Positions 1 to 11,274 of a DNA stretch of 64,000 nt are shown one piece after another (the first letter of the stretch is position 1; each line of letters begins with the position of its first letter). Location: assembly GCF_000143415.4 (NCBI RefSeq), contig NW_003314323.1, forward strand, positions 748,499 through 812,498, in the 5' to 3' direction. The notes beneath the pieces are model-generated. The model searched no databases. It worked only from the letters and a program-made list of their open reading frames with translations, and was not told the DNA's origin. This stretch comes from Selaginella moellendorffii (taxonomy: Eukaryota; Streptophyta; Lycopodiopsida; Selaginellales; Selaginellaceae). Made by a program: the position numbers and the translations under genes.

Positions 1-1279
1 CGAATGATCGTCTCGGGGGCTTCTTTGACAGCCTTTGCAAGTATGCCAGATACAGTCGGTTCGAAGTAAAGGCTACCTTGAGGCATGGGGACTTGCTCAA
101 CACAGCCAACATGGTGTGCTCTCTCAGCTTCGATCGGGACGAGGAATTCTTTGCAACAGCTGGAGTGTGCAAGAAGATCAAGGTGTTCGAGTGCGATACG
201 GTTCTCAACGAGCATGTTGACATTCATTACCCGGTGGTGGAGATGGCTAGCAGATCCAAGCTTAGCAATATCTGCTGGAATAGCTACATCAAGAGTCACC
301 TTGCTTCAAGTGATTACGATGGTGTAATACAGGTACTCTTTGCGATTCATCTTCTGTGCAAACATGACACCTTCATTTTACGCAGCTTTGGGACGCTAGT
401 ACCAGTCAGACACTCGTAGAGTACAAAGAACACGAGAAACGGGCGTGGTCTGTGGATTTTTCGCATGCAGACCCGACGAAGCTCGCAAGTGGTAGCGATG
501 ATGGAACTGTAAAACTGTGGAGCATAAACCAGGTAGGAACAGCCGTATTTCTTTCTTATCATTTAAACTCAAATCCTTGTGTGTGTACTCCAGGAAGCAA
601 GCACTGGAACGATTAAGACCAAAGCCAACGTTTGCTGCGTCCAGTTTCCTTCCGACTCAGCGCACTTACTTACCTTCGGCTCGGCTGACTACAAGATCTA
701 TTGTTACGACTTGAGGAATACAAAGGGTCCCCTGTGCATCCTGTCGAGCCACAACAAGGCCGTGAGCTACGTAAGGTTCGTTGATTCCTCGACGATCGTC
801 TCAGCCTCGACGGATAACACACTCAAGCTGTGGGACCTGAGCAAAGTGATGAGAAATGGAAACTCTAGCAACGCGTGCGGCTTGACTTACACGGGGCATA
901 CAAACGAGAAGGTAGCGACTCTCTTTCGATATCTTCGTGTCTCTTACGTCGTGAACCGACTTGCTTGAGCAGAATTTCGTTGGATTGTCTGTATCCGATG
1001 GCTACATCGCGTGTGGCTCAGAGACAAACGCCGTAAGTCGACCGTAGCTTTTCTTTCGGAAACCTCTCATTCCATCCATTTTCGCAGGTGTTTTGCTATC
1101 ACAAGTCACTCCCGATGCCACTGGCGACTCACAAGTTTGGCTCCTCGGACCCGGTCTCCGGCCAGGAAAACGAAGACGATGGAGGTCAGTTTGTCTCGAG
1201 CGTGTGCTGGAGAGGCAAATCGCAGACTCTCCTCGCTGCAAACTCCATGGGAAACATCAAAGTCCTCGAGCTGGTTTAA
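1..1279 (+). CDS. SPA-family WD40 repeat protein, 3' part (5' end outside window)
   Basis: This is the C-terminal WD40 propeller of a SUPPRESSOR OF PHYA (SPA) protein, the partner of COP1 in the nuclear E3 ubiquitin ligase that destroys light-signalling transcription factors. The frame is open from base 3. Five GT-AG introns are visible at 333-385, 533-593, 912-972, 1033-1087 and none after that; the stop is TAA at 1277-1279. Diagnostic stretches are [43 protein letters not shown], the HTNEKNFVGLS block and the [14 protein letters not shown] end. The linker wording ([13 protein letters not shown] then DPVSGQE) follows SPA rather than COP1. The kinase-like and coiled-coil parts would lie upstream of the window. 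The gene is on the same strand as the clock regulator that follows about 520 bp downstream. COP1 itself is the main alternative and fits less well. Confidence 0.9.
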
Positions 1280-1439
1280 GCAGAGGAGTTGCAATTTTTG
1301 AGGAACGAAGAACAAAATATCTTCCTCCAAAGCTGTAAAGAGAAAAAGTGAGCTGTATCATTGTAAATGGTGGACGCAATTCCACGAAAGGTTTTTTCTT
1401 AAGATCGTCTTTACCCGTCCCAGCGTGCGCCACGTCGCC

Positions 1440-1650
1440 CTAGATTTAGGCCACACACGTGGCTAAAATATCAAGCTGGATATCCGAGACCATATCTCCG
1501 CACAATGCGCTGGCCGTTGGATCCGCGGAAATCAATCCCGACGCTCTGATTGGCCTCGGAAATCCATTACTTTATTTTGAATGCTTGCCACGTCGGATGG
1601 AAATATCTCCCAGGGCCCGCCACGTGTGCCGTGAAAGAAAGATATTTCGA
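1440..1650 (+). promoter_or_regulatory. PRR upstream region with G-boxes and evening-element-like motifs
   Basis: Upstream of the PRR start there are two CACGTG G-box cores (1456-1461 and 1621-1626). Three evening-element-like cores are present: AAAATATC at 1465-1472, AAATATCT at 1601-1608, and the reverse complement AGATATTT at 1640-1647. In flowering plants such motifs recruit CCA1/LHY/RVE MYBs and bHLH/bZIP factors. Their clustering before a clock gene is suggestive, but binding is inferred. Confidence 0.45.
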
Positions 1651-1798
1651 TCGTTGGCTACTTGACGACGGGGTTTTCTGTGGTTTGTGGAGTGTCTCAT
1701 TCTAGGTTTTTGCCCTGGATCGAGGTTTGTAGCGCGATTTTTGCGAGGAATTCGGCTGTGCGCGGCCCGATTTCGAGGTCAGATCGCCCAATGGTGCG

Positions 1799-4383
1799 AT
1801 GACAATGAGGCAGGCAGGGATTCTTGATGCGCCGAATGGCGCGGGCGCTGGAATTGGCGGGGAGAGTGGGAAATTGAGGCCACACTCACAGCACGGTGAA
1901 GGGTGGGAAAATCTTCCTCCATACAAGCAGCTCAAAGTCCTCCTCGTTGAAGATGATGATTCCACGAGGCATGTCGTGGCTGCTTTGCTACGCAATTGTG
2001 GCTATCAGGGTATGCGTTTGGAGAGCTTTGATTTCTTCTTTCCTTTTTCTACTGAAGAACAGGACTGATACATTTCTTCTTCTTCTTCTTACAGTTGTGC
2101 CTGCTGCAAATGGTTTGCAAGCGTGGTCTTTACTCGACGATCGCAACCGGGAGATCGATCTGGTTCTTACGGACGTGGTGATGCCGGGCTTGTCAGGACT
2201 TGGACTGCTCTCGAAGATAATGCATCACAAGAACCACCAGAAAGTTCCTGTTGTCAGTAAGTAGTTTGTTTTGGGTTGATCGATCGAGCCGGGGGTTTAA
2301 CGTTGCTTGTGTGAATGCAGTGATGTCGTCTCACGATTCGACGAATGTGGTTTTCAAGTGCCTGACGAAAGGAGCTGCGGACTTTTTGGTGAAGCCCGTG
2401 CGCAAGAACGAGCTGAAAAACCTGTGGCAGCATGCTTGGAGGAAAGCTCGAAGTGTACGTGTTATGCTCTTCTTGTTTTGATCGAGAGAGAACAAAAGAG
2501 TAACTTTTCTTATATCAATCGATGCAGTCGAGTGGAAGTGAAAGCGAAACAGGGAGATTAAACAAATGTGGAGGCTCCTGCGGCGAATTAAGCAGTGATT
2601 CTGGAAGTGAGGAAATCCGCATTTCTGATCAAAGTGACACGGAGGTAAAGACTAATTTCCATGTTATCTGTGTTTTGATTTCTCTCCATTCTCAGAGTTC
2701 GTGCACGAAAAAGGTGGCGGAGCTGGAGAGCCCACGAAAGTCCAGGCCGCAAGCTTTCACAAAACCAAAGCCGTGTCCGCCATCCAGGCGGGCACGCCGG
2801 ACGAAAGGTACACGCTCAAGTTCGTCTGATGCTTTTGTTTCGGCTTAAAAAGCTTTGCGGATAATTTCTGAAACATGTCTAGTGACGCCTGCAGATTCTG
2901 ACACGGTCGATGATGTTGGTGCCCGTCTCAAACCCACGGATTCACCAGCAGACACGGATCGAGCAATGGAGGCTGTGGACTTGATTGGAAACATTGCCGA
3001 GCCGAGCACGGCCAAGGCCGCCGAGGAATTCGAGTCCGAGATGGGGGCAAGCAACAGCCCGGAAGTCATCCTAGAACGAGATGTGAGCTCCTCAGACCCG
3101 GCGCCAACGTCGGGAAATCTGGAGCTCGCTCTCAAAAGTCCTGCCCCGGACCACGCTTACGAGCCGAGCTATGTCTTAAACCAGTCAGGACCTTCTGCCT
3201 TCTCAAGGTCATTTTTTCTCTTCTCCTAGCTTCAGATGCTAACACTTACGCATCAAATGTAGGTACAACACGAAACAAAAACAAGCTATTGATCATCACC
3301 ACCAACAGCAACAGCAGCAGCAGCAGCAGCAGCAACATCAACAACAGCAACACCAGTTTTCTTCCACAGCAAGTGTCCAACTTCCAGGCCAGATTTTTAC
3401 GAACGGAGGAACACAAACTGGAAGGTCAAACGATCAGGCAGCGGCGGCCGCAGCAGCAGCAACGGCAGCAGCAACAGCAGCGTTCTTTGCTAGGCCCGAG
3501 CAGCAGCATCATATAGTCACTCCGGTGCAATACGCGACAGTACTTTCTTACGACCAGAGCTTACCAGCGAGAGGAGGAGCTACCTATTACTACACACAGC
3601 CGGCTTTGCCGCCATGGCAGCACGCTTTCTCACCACAACAGCAGCCTCGCCTCGACAATCCAGACTTCGTGGAGCAGCAGCAGCGTCAGCAGCAGCACTT
3701 CGTGGAGCAACAACAGCGTCAGCAGCAGCAGCACGAAGAACAAAAGCACCGGAGTTTCCAAGCGTTTACAAACATCATGGCTCACCACCACCACTACCAC
3801 ATCGAGCACCACCACCACGATAAAGCCAGCGGTAGCAACGAGCTTGAGACTCCGGGCTGTGGCTCCACGAACGTCGCTGGAGATGGTAGCGGTGGTGTTG
3901 GTGGTGGTGAGCTCCACTCAAGTTTGCACGCCTCCAACAATAATGGTGGCAGTGGGAATGGGAATGGTTGGAGCAGCTATGGAAACAATGGCAGCGTGAG
4001 TGGAAGCAACCATGGCAGCAACAACGTTTACAACGACAGCACCGCCAAGATGAGTAACTTTGGCAGCTGCTGCAATGGTGGCGATAGCAATCCGGGCTCC
4101 AACAATTGTGGCGCTCCGGCCGAGAACGCCGCCAACAACAGCAAAGTCAGGCGAGAGGCCGCCCTGAACAAGTTTAGACAGAAACGAAAGGAGAGGTGCT
4201 TCGAGAAGAAGGTACTCGCCATTCTTTGTTTCATTTTCTTTGGCACGTCTCACACTCGTTTCTTTCTTCCAGGTTCGGTATCAAAGTAGGAAGAGGCTTG
4301 CGGAGCAGCGCCCTCGAGTGAGGGGCCAATTTGTGAGCCAAGCGGTGTTCGATTCGTCCATCGACAATGTACCATGTCAATAG
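1799..4383 (+). CDS. Pseudo-response regulator with CCT domain (PRR7/PRR3-like clock protein)
   Basis: Eight exons (1799-2009, 2095-2256, 2321-2454, 2528-2644, 2696-2807, 2895-3207, 3263-4211, 4273-4383) keep one frame and give about 702 residues. The N-terminus is a receiver domain ([44 protein letters not shown]). A Ser/Glu-rich linker follows, then Gln, His, Asn and Gly homopolymers. A CCT domain at the end ([22 protein letters not shown], then [20 protein letters not shown]) is split by the last intron, as in PRR genes. PRRs repress CCA1/LHY-type genes in the nucleus. The residue at the phosphoacceptor position is Asp, where flowering-plant PRRs usually carry Glu. Low-complexity Gln/His runs near 3300-3800 may be length-variable. 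The ATG at 1799 is the first in frame; an ATG three codons later is possible. Confidence 0.92.
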
Positions 4384-4565
4384 TGTACAGACAATGAGTT
4401 TTTTCTTGGCCTTTTTTTTGTTTCTCTAATGTTATCAAAAGATGCAATTTGACCTTCGTGTTCTTCTCGCCTGTAGCGATTCCATGCTTAAGTCTCTGGA
4501 AATGCCAGTGCTTGCAAAAAGTAGGAAGAAAAAAAAACTAGAAGTTTATTCACTTCGATGAGACT

Positions 4566-5846
4566 CTAGTCCGACTTGCCACTGTGATCATCACTGTCGT
4601 CAATCGGGGCGTATGAATCGTGGAGAACCAGATCTTTCATGTTCTTGAGGTGCTCGTTTCCATCGCCAATCTCGTCCTCCTCTCGCACCTCCCGTCCCAC
4701 CGCACTCCCTTCCAACGCCGGATCCACAAACTCCTTGATGGTCTCGCTCACAACTCCGCCGCCCTCCGGATCATCCTTCTCGCTCTGCCAGTGCTCCTCC
4801 GCCAGCTTCCTCTCGCCATCCTTGTTCACGTCCTCGGCATCCACCGCCTTGTGCTTCTCGGGATCCAGCTCCAAACTCTCCGCGCCTCTCTCCGCCTCCG
4901 ATCGCAGCTTCTCCACGCCACTCGATCCCGAAACCTGCTGAGCTTGCTGCTCCATCTTCCTCTGCAACTCTCCTACGTTCTTCTGGACGTCTCCCGCGGC
5001 TCGCGACGCCGATTCCTGGACGCCACCGAGCCTGCTCTTGAGTTCCTCGAGGCTCTTCTTAGCGGCCTCCACGACTTTGTTCCCTCTCTGCCCGGCCTCC
5101 TCGGCCGCCTCCACCAGGACGCTCACTCGCTTCTCCACTTCCCCTCGAGCAGCCTCCAGTCCCTGTCTTGCCTTCTGTCCACTCTCCAAGCTCGCCTTCA
5201 CGGCCCCCTCCACGTTCTTGTGTAGCTCTTGTCCTAGCCCGGCAACCGGACTCTCCGACCCGGACCCGAGGTGCTCGGCCTCCACCTCGGACGCTCGCTC
5301 GGCCGTTTTTTCCAAGTTCTCGGTCACTTCTTCCACTGCCTCGCCGGTCTTGGATGCTATAGCTCCGGCTTCGTGCTCAGCCTCTTCATGCACTCTCTCG
5401 GGGCTCTCCACCGCCGACTCCGATGCTACATGCGTGACGCTCTCGCGAACATCCTCCTTTTTGACATCCTCGTTTTTGACTTGCTCGTGGTCGGGGACTT
5501 CGATCACCAGCTTCGCGGGCTCGGACTGGCCCGGCGTCTCTGCCTGGATCGTCAACCGGATGGAAGATTTCTTGCTGCCTTCATCACCCTCTAGAGCTGC
5601 TCTCGTCGTGAAACAGGAAAGAGTACCTCTTCTACACGCTCCGCTCGGAAAACAAACCTTTTGGATCGACGGAGAGCGCAAACGATTCCCATTGATGAAC
5701 GAGACACTCGCATTCATCGCAACTACGGCCTCCATAGCTTTTTCCACACTTGGGAGCAGCGTCAGTGCTCTCTTTTTTAGGGCTCCAGGCGCACAGTTGG
5801 CGGTTCCGGTGCTTGCCACGCTGCAAGAACAGGTGTCAGCCACCAC
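4566..5846 (-). CDS. Acidic Ala/Glu/Lys-rich LEA-like helical protein
   Basis: An intronless frame of 426 residues. The first ~85 residues are Ser/Ala/Arg-containing, low in acidic residues and carry several Cys, so they could be a plastid or mitochondrial transit peptide. The rest is strongly charged and helical: repeated segments such as ASKTGEAVEEVTENLEKTAE, SGQKARQGLEAARGEVEKRV and KVVEAAKKSLEELKSRLGG have the amphipathic Ala/Lys/Glu spacing of group-3 LEA or apolipoprotein-like proteins. The C-terminus (KDLVLHDSYAPIDDSDDHSGKSD) is very acidic. No catalytic motif is visible. The long overlapping plus-strand frames are shadows created by GC-rich codons. A role in desiccation or membrane protection is inferred from composition only. 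Confidence 0.7.
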   Translation of the reverse strand: MVADTCSCSVASTGTANCAPGALKKRALTLLPSVEKAMEAVVAMNASVSFINGNRLRSPSIQKVCFPSGACRRGTLSCFTTRAALEGDEGSKKSSIRLTIQAETPGQSEPAKLVIEVPDHEQVKNEDVKKEDVRESVTHVASESAVESPERVHEEAEHEAGAIASKTGEAVEEVTENLEKTAERASEVEAEHLGSGSESPVAGLGQELHKNVEGAVKASLESGQKARQGLEAARGEVEKRVSVLVEAAEEAGQRGNKVVEAAKKSLEELKSRLGGVQESASRAAGDVQKNVGELQRKMEQQAQQVSGSSGVEKLRSEAERGAESLELDPEKHKAVDAEDVNKDGERKLAEEHWQSEKDDPEGGGVVSETIKEFVDPALEGSAVGREVREEDEIGDGNEHLKNMKDLVLHDSYAPIDDSDDHSGKSD

Positions 5847-6040
5847 GCCTACGAGATAAAAAAATCACCAAGTTGAAAACTTGACAAGTACCTGTCAAAC
5901 TACACGTCTTCTATCAAAAGCTCGATAATTTATATTCAAAGATCTGCAAGACACAGAGAATTCGAAGAACATGAGTACGGTGGCGATCGAGAGGTGTGTA
6001 CGTAACAACAGGACTCACAACAATTGGACACTTGGAATCT

Positions 6041-7011
6041 TCAACAGGCGCAGCTGCCAGCGTTCTCGGGAGGAGGAGGCTCGTTGCCCGGTCTCAGGAT
6101 GTTCTTCTTCACTGACTTGGCCTCAGCTACCAAGCTGGGCGTTTCCAGAATCTGCGCAAAAACAAGGAGAGAAGAAGACCATTTAGTTGGTAGCAGCCTT
6201 GAATTTTTCAGAGCCTTCCCACCTTCCTGACAAGCTCTTCGAAACACTGTTGGACGTTGATGCGAGTCTTTGCGCTGCTCTCCAGGAACAAGCAGCCATA
6301 CTTCCGGGCGAACGCAATGCCCTCGTGTTGTGAGACCGCGCGCTCGGAATCCTGGAGTTCAAAGGAAAGGAGTCAGACAAATTCATCGGAAACAATAGTA
6401 CAGACCCTGTCGACTTTGTTTCCAACCAGCAGCTTCACACAATCCTGGTTAGTCGAGTAGAGCTCGACCTCTTTGAGCCAAACATCTTGAAGATTCGTGA
6501 ATGTATCTCTCCTAGTAACATCATAAACTGCGAAAGAGAAGAAAAACAAATGAGCTACAAGCAAAGAGAAAGTAAAGCTCGAGATACGCGTACCAAGAAT
6601 GACGCCTTGAGCTCCTCGATAGTATGAACTCGTGAGTGTTCTAAATCTTTCCTGCCCAGCTACGCGAGATCAAGAAAAAAAAAACTCTCAAAACTCATAC
6701 AAGAGATAGCTGTGCTCAAGTTACCGGTGTCCCAGATCGTGAGCTTGAGCCTCTTCCCTTCCAATGTCATGAGCTTGAGCTTAAAATCCACACCTGTGTG
6801 AAGAAGAAGATGAAAATCCTCTCTTACTCTTACTTTTGGAGGCATTGGGGATCCACTCACCGATTGTGGGGGAGAGATCGTCGAATGTGTCGGCGGTGAA
6901 TCGCAGCAGCAAGCTGCTCTTGCCGACACCGGAATCTCCGATGAGCAGTATCTTGAAGAGGTGATCAAACTCATTGCCGCTCACCGACGAAGACGAGGAG
7001 GAGAGCGCCAT
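6041..7011 (-). CDS. Rab GTPase, RABC1/Rab18 type
   Basis: Six exons (7011-6861, 6793-6725, 6659-6594, 6527-6406, 6351-6223, 6151-6041) join in frame to 215 residues. All G-box motifs are present: GDSGVGKS (about residues 25-32, phosphate binding), SPTIGVDF (switch I), [12 protein letters not shown] (switch II), GNKVDR and ESSAK (guanine binding). The effector-region wording [22 protein letters not shown] and the C-terminal ILETPSL are those of plant RABC1 (Rab18). The protein ends in Cys-Ala-Cys, a CXC signal for double geranylgeranylation. Rab18-type GTPases act on ER, lipid droplets and endomembrane traffic. An in-frame ATG ten codons upstream (7041) is possible; 7011 matches the usual length better. 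It shares a 143-bp intergenic region with the divergent PDRP gene. Confidence 0.93.
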
Positions 7012-7154
7012 TGGCAAGAGGATGTAGCGCACGGCCTTCACTTACAAGTGGGAATGGATCGATCCCACAGCTCCTCCCCCTTCTCCACCTAGGGCAAACT
7101 AAAAAATAAAATCCTTTCCACGCGTCACTCTCTGTTTTTTAGGGTTCCTCAAAG
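7012..7154. promoter_or_regulatory. Short bidirectional promoter between RABC1-like and PDRP genes
   Basis: Only 143 bp separate the two divergent start codons, so both promoters and 5' leaders must lie here or overlap the genes. A TTTTTTAGGGTT stretch sits just before the PDRP start. No clear TATA box was identified. Confidence 0.5.
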
Positions 7155-8599
7155 ATGCAGTGCTTGTGCCCGCGAGCGTCCGGAGGAGTGGTGGCCGCGA
7201 TTAGGGCAGAAGCCGGGGCGAAGGTGTCGATCAAATCGCGGGGCAGCGCCCAGCTTCAGCGCTGGGCGAGGGCGCGGCGTGCCAGGACGCTCATCAATCA
7301 GAAGAGCAATTCGAATGCGGCGGGTGTGCTGGACAGGGAAGGCGCCAAGAGCGACGAGAGCGATCGGGATGACGATCGGGATCGGGATGAGGAGGAAGAC
7401 GATGGCAGGGCTGGGGGGAAATCCGTGTTTATGGTGTCGGATGGCACGGGATGGACTGTGGATCACTCGGTTCACGCCGCCTTGGGGCAATTCGAGCATT
7501 GCTTGGCTGACAGGGGATGCGCTGTGAATACTCATCTCTTCTCCGAGGTAAGCTCTACGCTATCCTTGCTTTTTTTTCTCTTCAAAGCTACATTATCTTG
7601 AGTTTTCTTGCCTCTTCTTTCTCTTCTTATCTCTTGCAACAATGCGAGTGAGGAAAAAGAGACTCTTTTCTGTTTTGGCTTCTACAGTTTCATGTTTTCT
7701 ATGGCTGAATGTTTCGTCCATGAGAAGTTCCGAGCCAAACACGTAGAGAAAACGTTCTTCCGTCATGGAGAAACTCACGACAGTGTTTTAGATGGTTCCT
7801 TTAGGTGAATGACATCGATCGATTAATGGGAGTGATCCACCAAGCCGGCGCAGAAGGAGCCATCCTGGTCTACACACTTGCGGATCCAGCCATGGCCGAG
7901 GCGGCGAAAAGGGCTTGCCAGATGCTCGCAGTTCCTTATCTAGATATCCTGGGACCGATCACAGACGCTCTCGGCTCACACCTCAACGTCATCCCACTGG
8001 GACTTCCCCGAGGAGCTCCCGGACGCAAGAGCGCACTCTCCAAGCAGTACTTCAAGAGGATCGAAGCGGTGGACTTCACCATCAAGCAGGACGATGGAGC
8101 TCTCCCACAAAACTTACACAAGGCCGACCTGGTCCTGGTGGGAGTTTCCAGGACGAGCAAGACACCTCTGTCGACGTACTTGGCTCAGATGGGATACAAA
8201 GTCGCGAACGTCCCTTTGGTGCTTGGGATCGAAGCACCAAAGGAGCTCTTCCAGATTGACCAAGACAAGATCTATGGCCTCACCATCGACCCGACGTTCT
8301 TGAGATCTATTCGTGCTGCTCGCTACCGCCACCTGGGGCTTGGGAAAGAAACCAAGAGCTCGTATTTCGACATGGAGCACATAAGAACGGAGCTCCAGTA
8401 CAGTAGGGAGCTGTTTAAGAAGAATCCAACATGGCCAGTGATTGGTATGTTTGTTTCAGACTTTGTTGATCTTCTCATTATGAGGTTTTTTTCAGAGGTG
8501 ACGGGGAAGGCCATAGAAGAAACAGCCGCAGTGATATTGAGGATTTATCACGAGCGCAAGAATAAGTACGTTATACCAAGGATCTCGAAACGGTATTGA
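7155..8599 (+). CDS. Pyruvate, phosphate dikinase regulatory protein (PDRP/RP1, DUF299 kinase/phosphorylase)
   Basis: Three exons (7155-7547, 7805-8444, 8496-8599) give 378 residues, close to the family length. The enzyme is bifunctional: it inactivates PPDK by ADP-dependent Thr phosphorylation and reactivates it by Pi-dependent dephosphorylation in the chloroplast. Family hallmarks are [80 protein letters not shown] (P-loop-like), [12 protein letters not shown] and the terminal [13 protein letters not shown]. The first ~100 residues are Arg/Ala-rich followed by an acidic Asp/Glu stretch, consistent with a transit peptide plus linker. The last intron falls between WPVI and EVTGKAIEE. All core motifs are intact, so the gene is probably functional. 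Confidence 0.93.
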
Positions 8600-9029
8600 T
8601 CAATATTGTATAGTTTTCGCTAACACAAGCTATGAGTCTTTGTTATCTTTATCTTTTGGACACGATAAGTTTCTGCTTATCCAGTGGCCTAGAACAAGCA
8701 ATGCCATCTTCCTCGACGTATTCCTGTCGATCGTGGATGATCAGCTTCCAGATCTGGTATGACGAAGACAAGCTTGTAACACCACGGCGGCGCCCGGTCG
8801 CCACGCCACCGGCCAAACTCCTTGATGGCTTGAGTGATGTTGCGAAGATTGAATTAAGGTATTTGTGTCCAGAAAAATCGAAATCACCATCGCTTCTTCG
8901 CAAGCTTTTCTTCAAAAGACTTGCTGAGCGTTCCACTTTTTTTTGTTGCATTGCAGTTAAATAATGTTATGTAAGTTATTTTATGTATACGGATTTTCAT
9001 TTTACAACAACAAAGTCAATCCCAATTCT

Positions 9030-9182
9030 CACAGTTTTAAAAGAACAAAAAGAATCAACTCTCAAGAATCCAGAATCAACTATAGTGGTTATGTGTTTAT
9101 CTGATTCTTACAGTATTGAAAGAACAGAAAGAATCAACTCTCGAGAATCCATAATCAACTATAATGGTCATATGTTTATCTA
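9030..9182. repeat. Two-copy ~87-bp tandem repeat
   Basis: A unit containing 'agaatcaactctc(a/g)agaatcc' and 'atcaactata(g/a)tggt' followed by 'atgtgtttatct' occurs twice in a row. The same tandem pair is conserved in the right arm at about 36800-36960 on the opposite strand, so it predates the inverted duplication. The remaining sequence from 8600 to 9985 shows no convincing gene. Confidence 0.7.
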
Positions 9183-9989
9183 GACAGCTTAAAGATGTTC
9201 TTTGCATGCTCTCAAAAGAAAAGGTGCAACTGCGTTGTTGAAGTATGTCAAGCATGCAACTAGATCATCTGAAAAAAACCAACACAACGTTAGTAATGTA
9301 GTTTTCTTATCAGAACAGGAGCCAATGGCAGTTGAGCAGGACCAAGAGGAGCAACACCTCAATCTTATGTTGAACAGCTGCACCAACAAATCCAGCCTTA
9401 GACACAGGCTGCGTTATAAGAGTGGCTCCCTACAAGTTTCCAAGTCGATAACATAATCCAAAACTTCAACAATCTAGCCAGATGCTTAGATTCTGAAACA
9501 GTCCCTTCCAGGCTGCATCTACAGTCCAGATGCTTACGTTGATCGCTAGCACGGTTTCGTCATATAGTGCGCTTACGATCACTTGCAATTTTACTTGCCA
9601 ATATATCGCTCCCATTATGTAAACTTGATTCACAGTATGGATCTCGTGGGATTTCTCTATATAATGCAAGCACTCTCAGAAATCGAAAATGATGGCAACC
9701 GAGTCCTATTTACAAACGACACTAGAGAGTTGTGCTCCGGGTTTTGATATTGTGCCTACCGAGATGGGATGACGAGCTCAGTGCGTTTGAACAGCAGATG
9801 GCTTCTTTCTGCAAGAAAATCTCTTCTTCACTTGGCCGAGAGGCTGAGATCAGATGCGCAGGTGTGTCGTTGTGCAATTCCTCAATGGAGTTTTACTTAA
9901 CGACACTTCCGCCTTTGAGAATCTTATTGAGAATCCGGCAAGTGGTGCAATGTTATATGATGTTTGAAGGATCAAGCCAAATCGTTACG

Positions 9990-11274
9990 CAGTCTCCCGA
10001 TCGTGGCACCCTCAGCCCTCGGGTTTAGTTTGCGTCGTTTGTTTCCTTCTTCTTCCTCGTCTTCTTCATCCACTTCATCATCGCTCCTGTCCCTGCAACT
10101 CACCTCTTCATCTCCATTGCCCAAAAAGTAACAAATTTTAGCATTGATCACCTTCTTCAACCCGTCTCTAGCAACATCGTCCCATGTCTTGGCACTCTCG
10201 CTATCGTCTTTTTCATCGTCCAAAAGTTTAAAATCACCACTTCTCGCATACTTCACTACAACTTTCACCATGTCCTCATTGCCCAGCCAAATTGGAACTT
10301 CAGCCAGTTTCTTGTTGTGACTACTATGTTTCAGTGCTCGTGAGAAAAGTTCCGAGAAGAGCTGCGTCACCTTCATCCTTCTTCAAGCCAAACAGCCCGG
10401 CTGCTTTTTTCTTTTAACCAAGAGCCCCCAATCCCAATCTTCCAGTTTCCTCACCGCTTCATGGAACTTCTCGTCCATAGCCAAGAGTAGCACAAGCGCA
10501 TCGGCACTCTTAATCTCACTTAGCCCGCCATAGATTTCTTCAAGGTCAACATCCTTGATGAATCTCTTCCTTCCCAAGGCCATTGCAGTATCAGCTGGCT
10601 TTGGACGCTCCCGAGAGCCGACAAGTAGCGTGGAACGTTGTGAGCGTTCACATCCACAACCTTTGCATTGCTCCGCACCAGGCAGAGCCTTGTCCCGTTA
10701 GACACCTCGGCCAGCTTGTGCTTGCAATCGCAGAAGAAAGCCATCTCAAAGTACCCCGTCCTAGAGAAATCAAAAGTGACACTCTTGTTCTTCCTCCCGT
10801 GACTAATCTCCAGCTTGCCACCCTCGTGCCCGGACTGCATTGGAAGCTGCAAGATCATCGTCGCAAACATGCCTTCTTCCTTTTCCGTATCCCTGTGAGA
10901 CTTGAAGTGACCATACAACAGCAGCTTATAGCCAAGCGCCGCGGCATCGATCCCAAGCTCCTCCATCGCGGGGATGGCCATGTCGAGCACCACCATGCGC
11001 CTTGCCATGTGCGGCGAACGTTGGTGTCGAGCACGGTTTCCTCGCCTTTTCCATAGTGTGCTTGCTCCGACACGGCCCTGAGCTTGAGGAAGCCATCGCT
11101 GGAGAGAGGAAGGGCAGCGCCCTCCACTCGCAAGGAGGTGGGCATGACGAATTTGCCTCCCGTGGCATACTTTTGGCGAAAGAGTCCATACTCAGTTATA
11201 AACCTACAGTTAGTTTCAAATTTACGGAGCATTTCCTTTTTATATGGATTTTTTTGGCTCAAACCCTCAAACAA
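9990..11274 (-). pseudogene. 2OG-Fe(II) oxygenase (prolyl-4-hydroxylase-like) pseudogene, left copy
   Basis: Reading the minus strand gives the plant/fungal Fe(II)/2-oxoglutarate oxygenase family. GKGEETVLDTNVRRTW is followed by YKLLLYGHFKSHRDTEKEEGMFATMILQLP, where HRD supplies the metal-binding H-x-D, then HEGGKLEISHG, FFCDCKHKLAEVSNGTRLCLV. The frame changes near 11010 between the first two blocks and again near 10570 and 10380. The segment between the oxygenase core and the C-terminal part (ALGRKRFIKDVDLEEIYGG, then VTQLFSELFSRALKHSSHNKKLAE and an acidic tail) is missing relative to the right-arm copy. At 10380 two bases are absent relative to the right copy. Together these make it a pseudogene; exon borders are uncertain. 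Confidence 0.7.

Noticed and set aside
3614-4253. Alternative frames over the PRR Gln/Asn/Gly tracts
   Set aside because: CAG/CAA/GGT repeats are open in several frames; only one frame leads into the CCT domain.
5038-5859. Long plus-strand frame opposite the LEA-like gene
   Set aside because: Ser/Thr/Pro-rich shadow of GC-rich Ala/Glu codons; the minus-strand frame has coherent amphipathic repeats.
9732-10028. Plus-strand frame DDELSAFEQQMASFCKK as a gene
   Set aside because: An upstream in-frame reading stops at TGA, the same stretch in the right arm is equally short, and no family is recognised; left as non-coding arm sequence.
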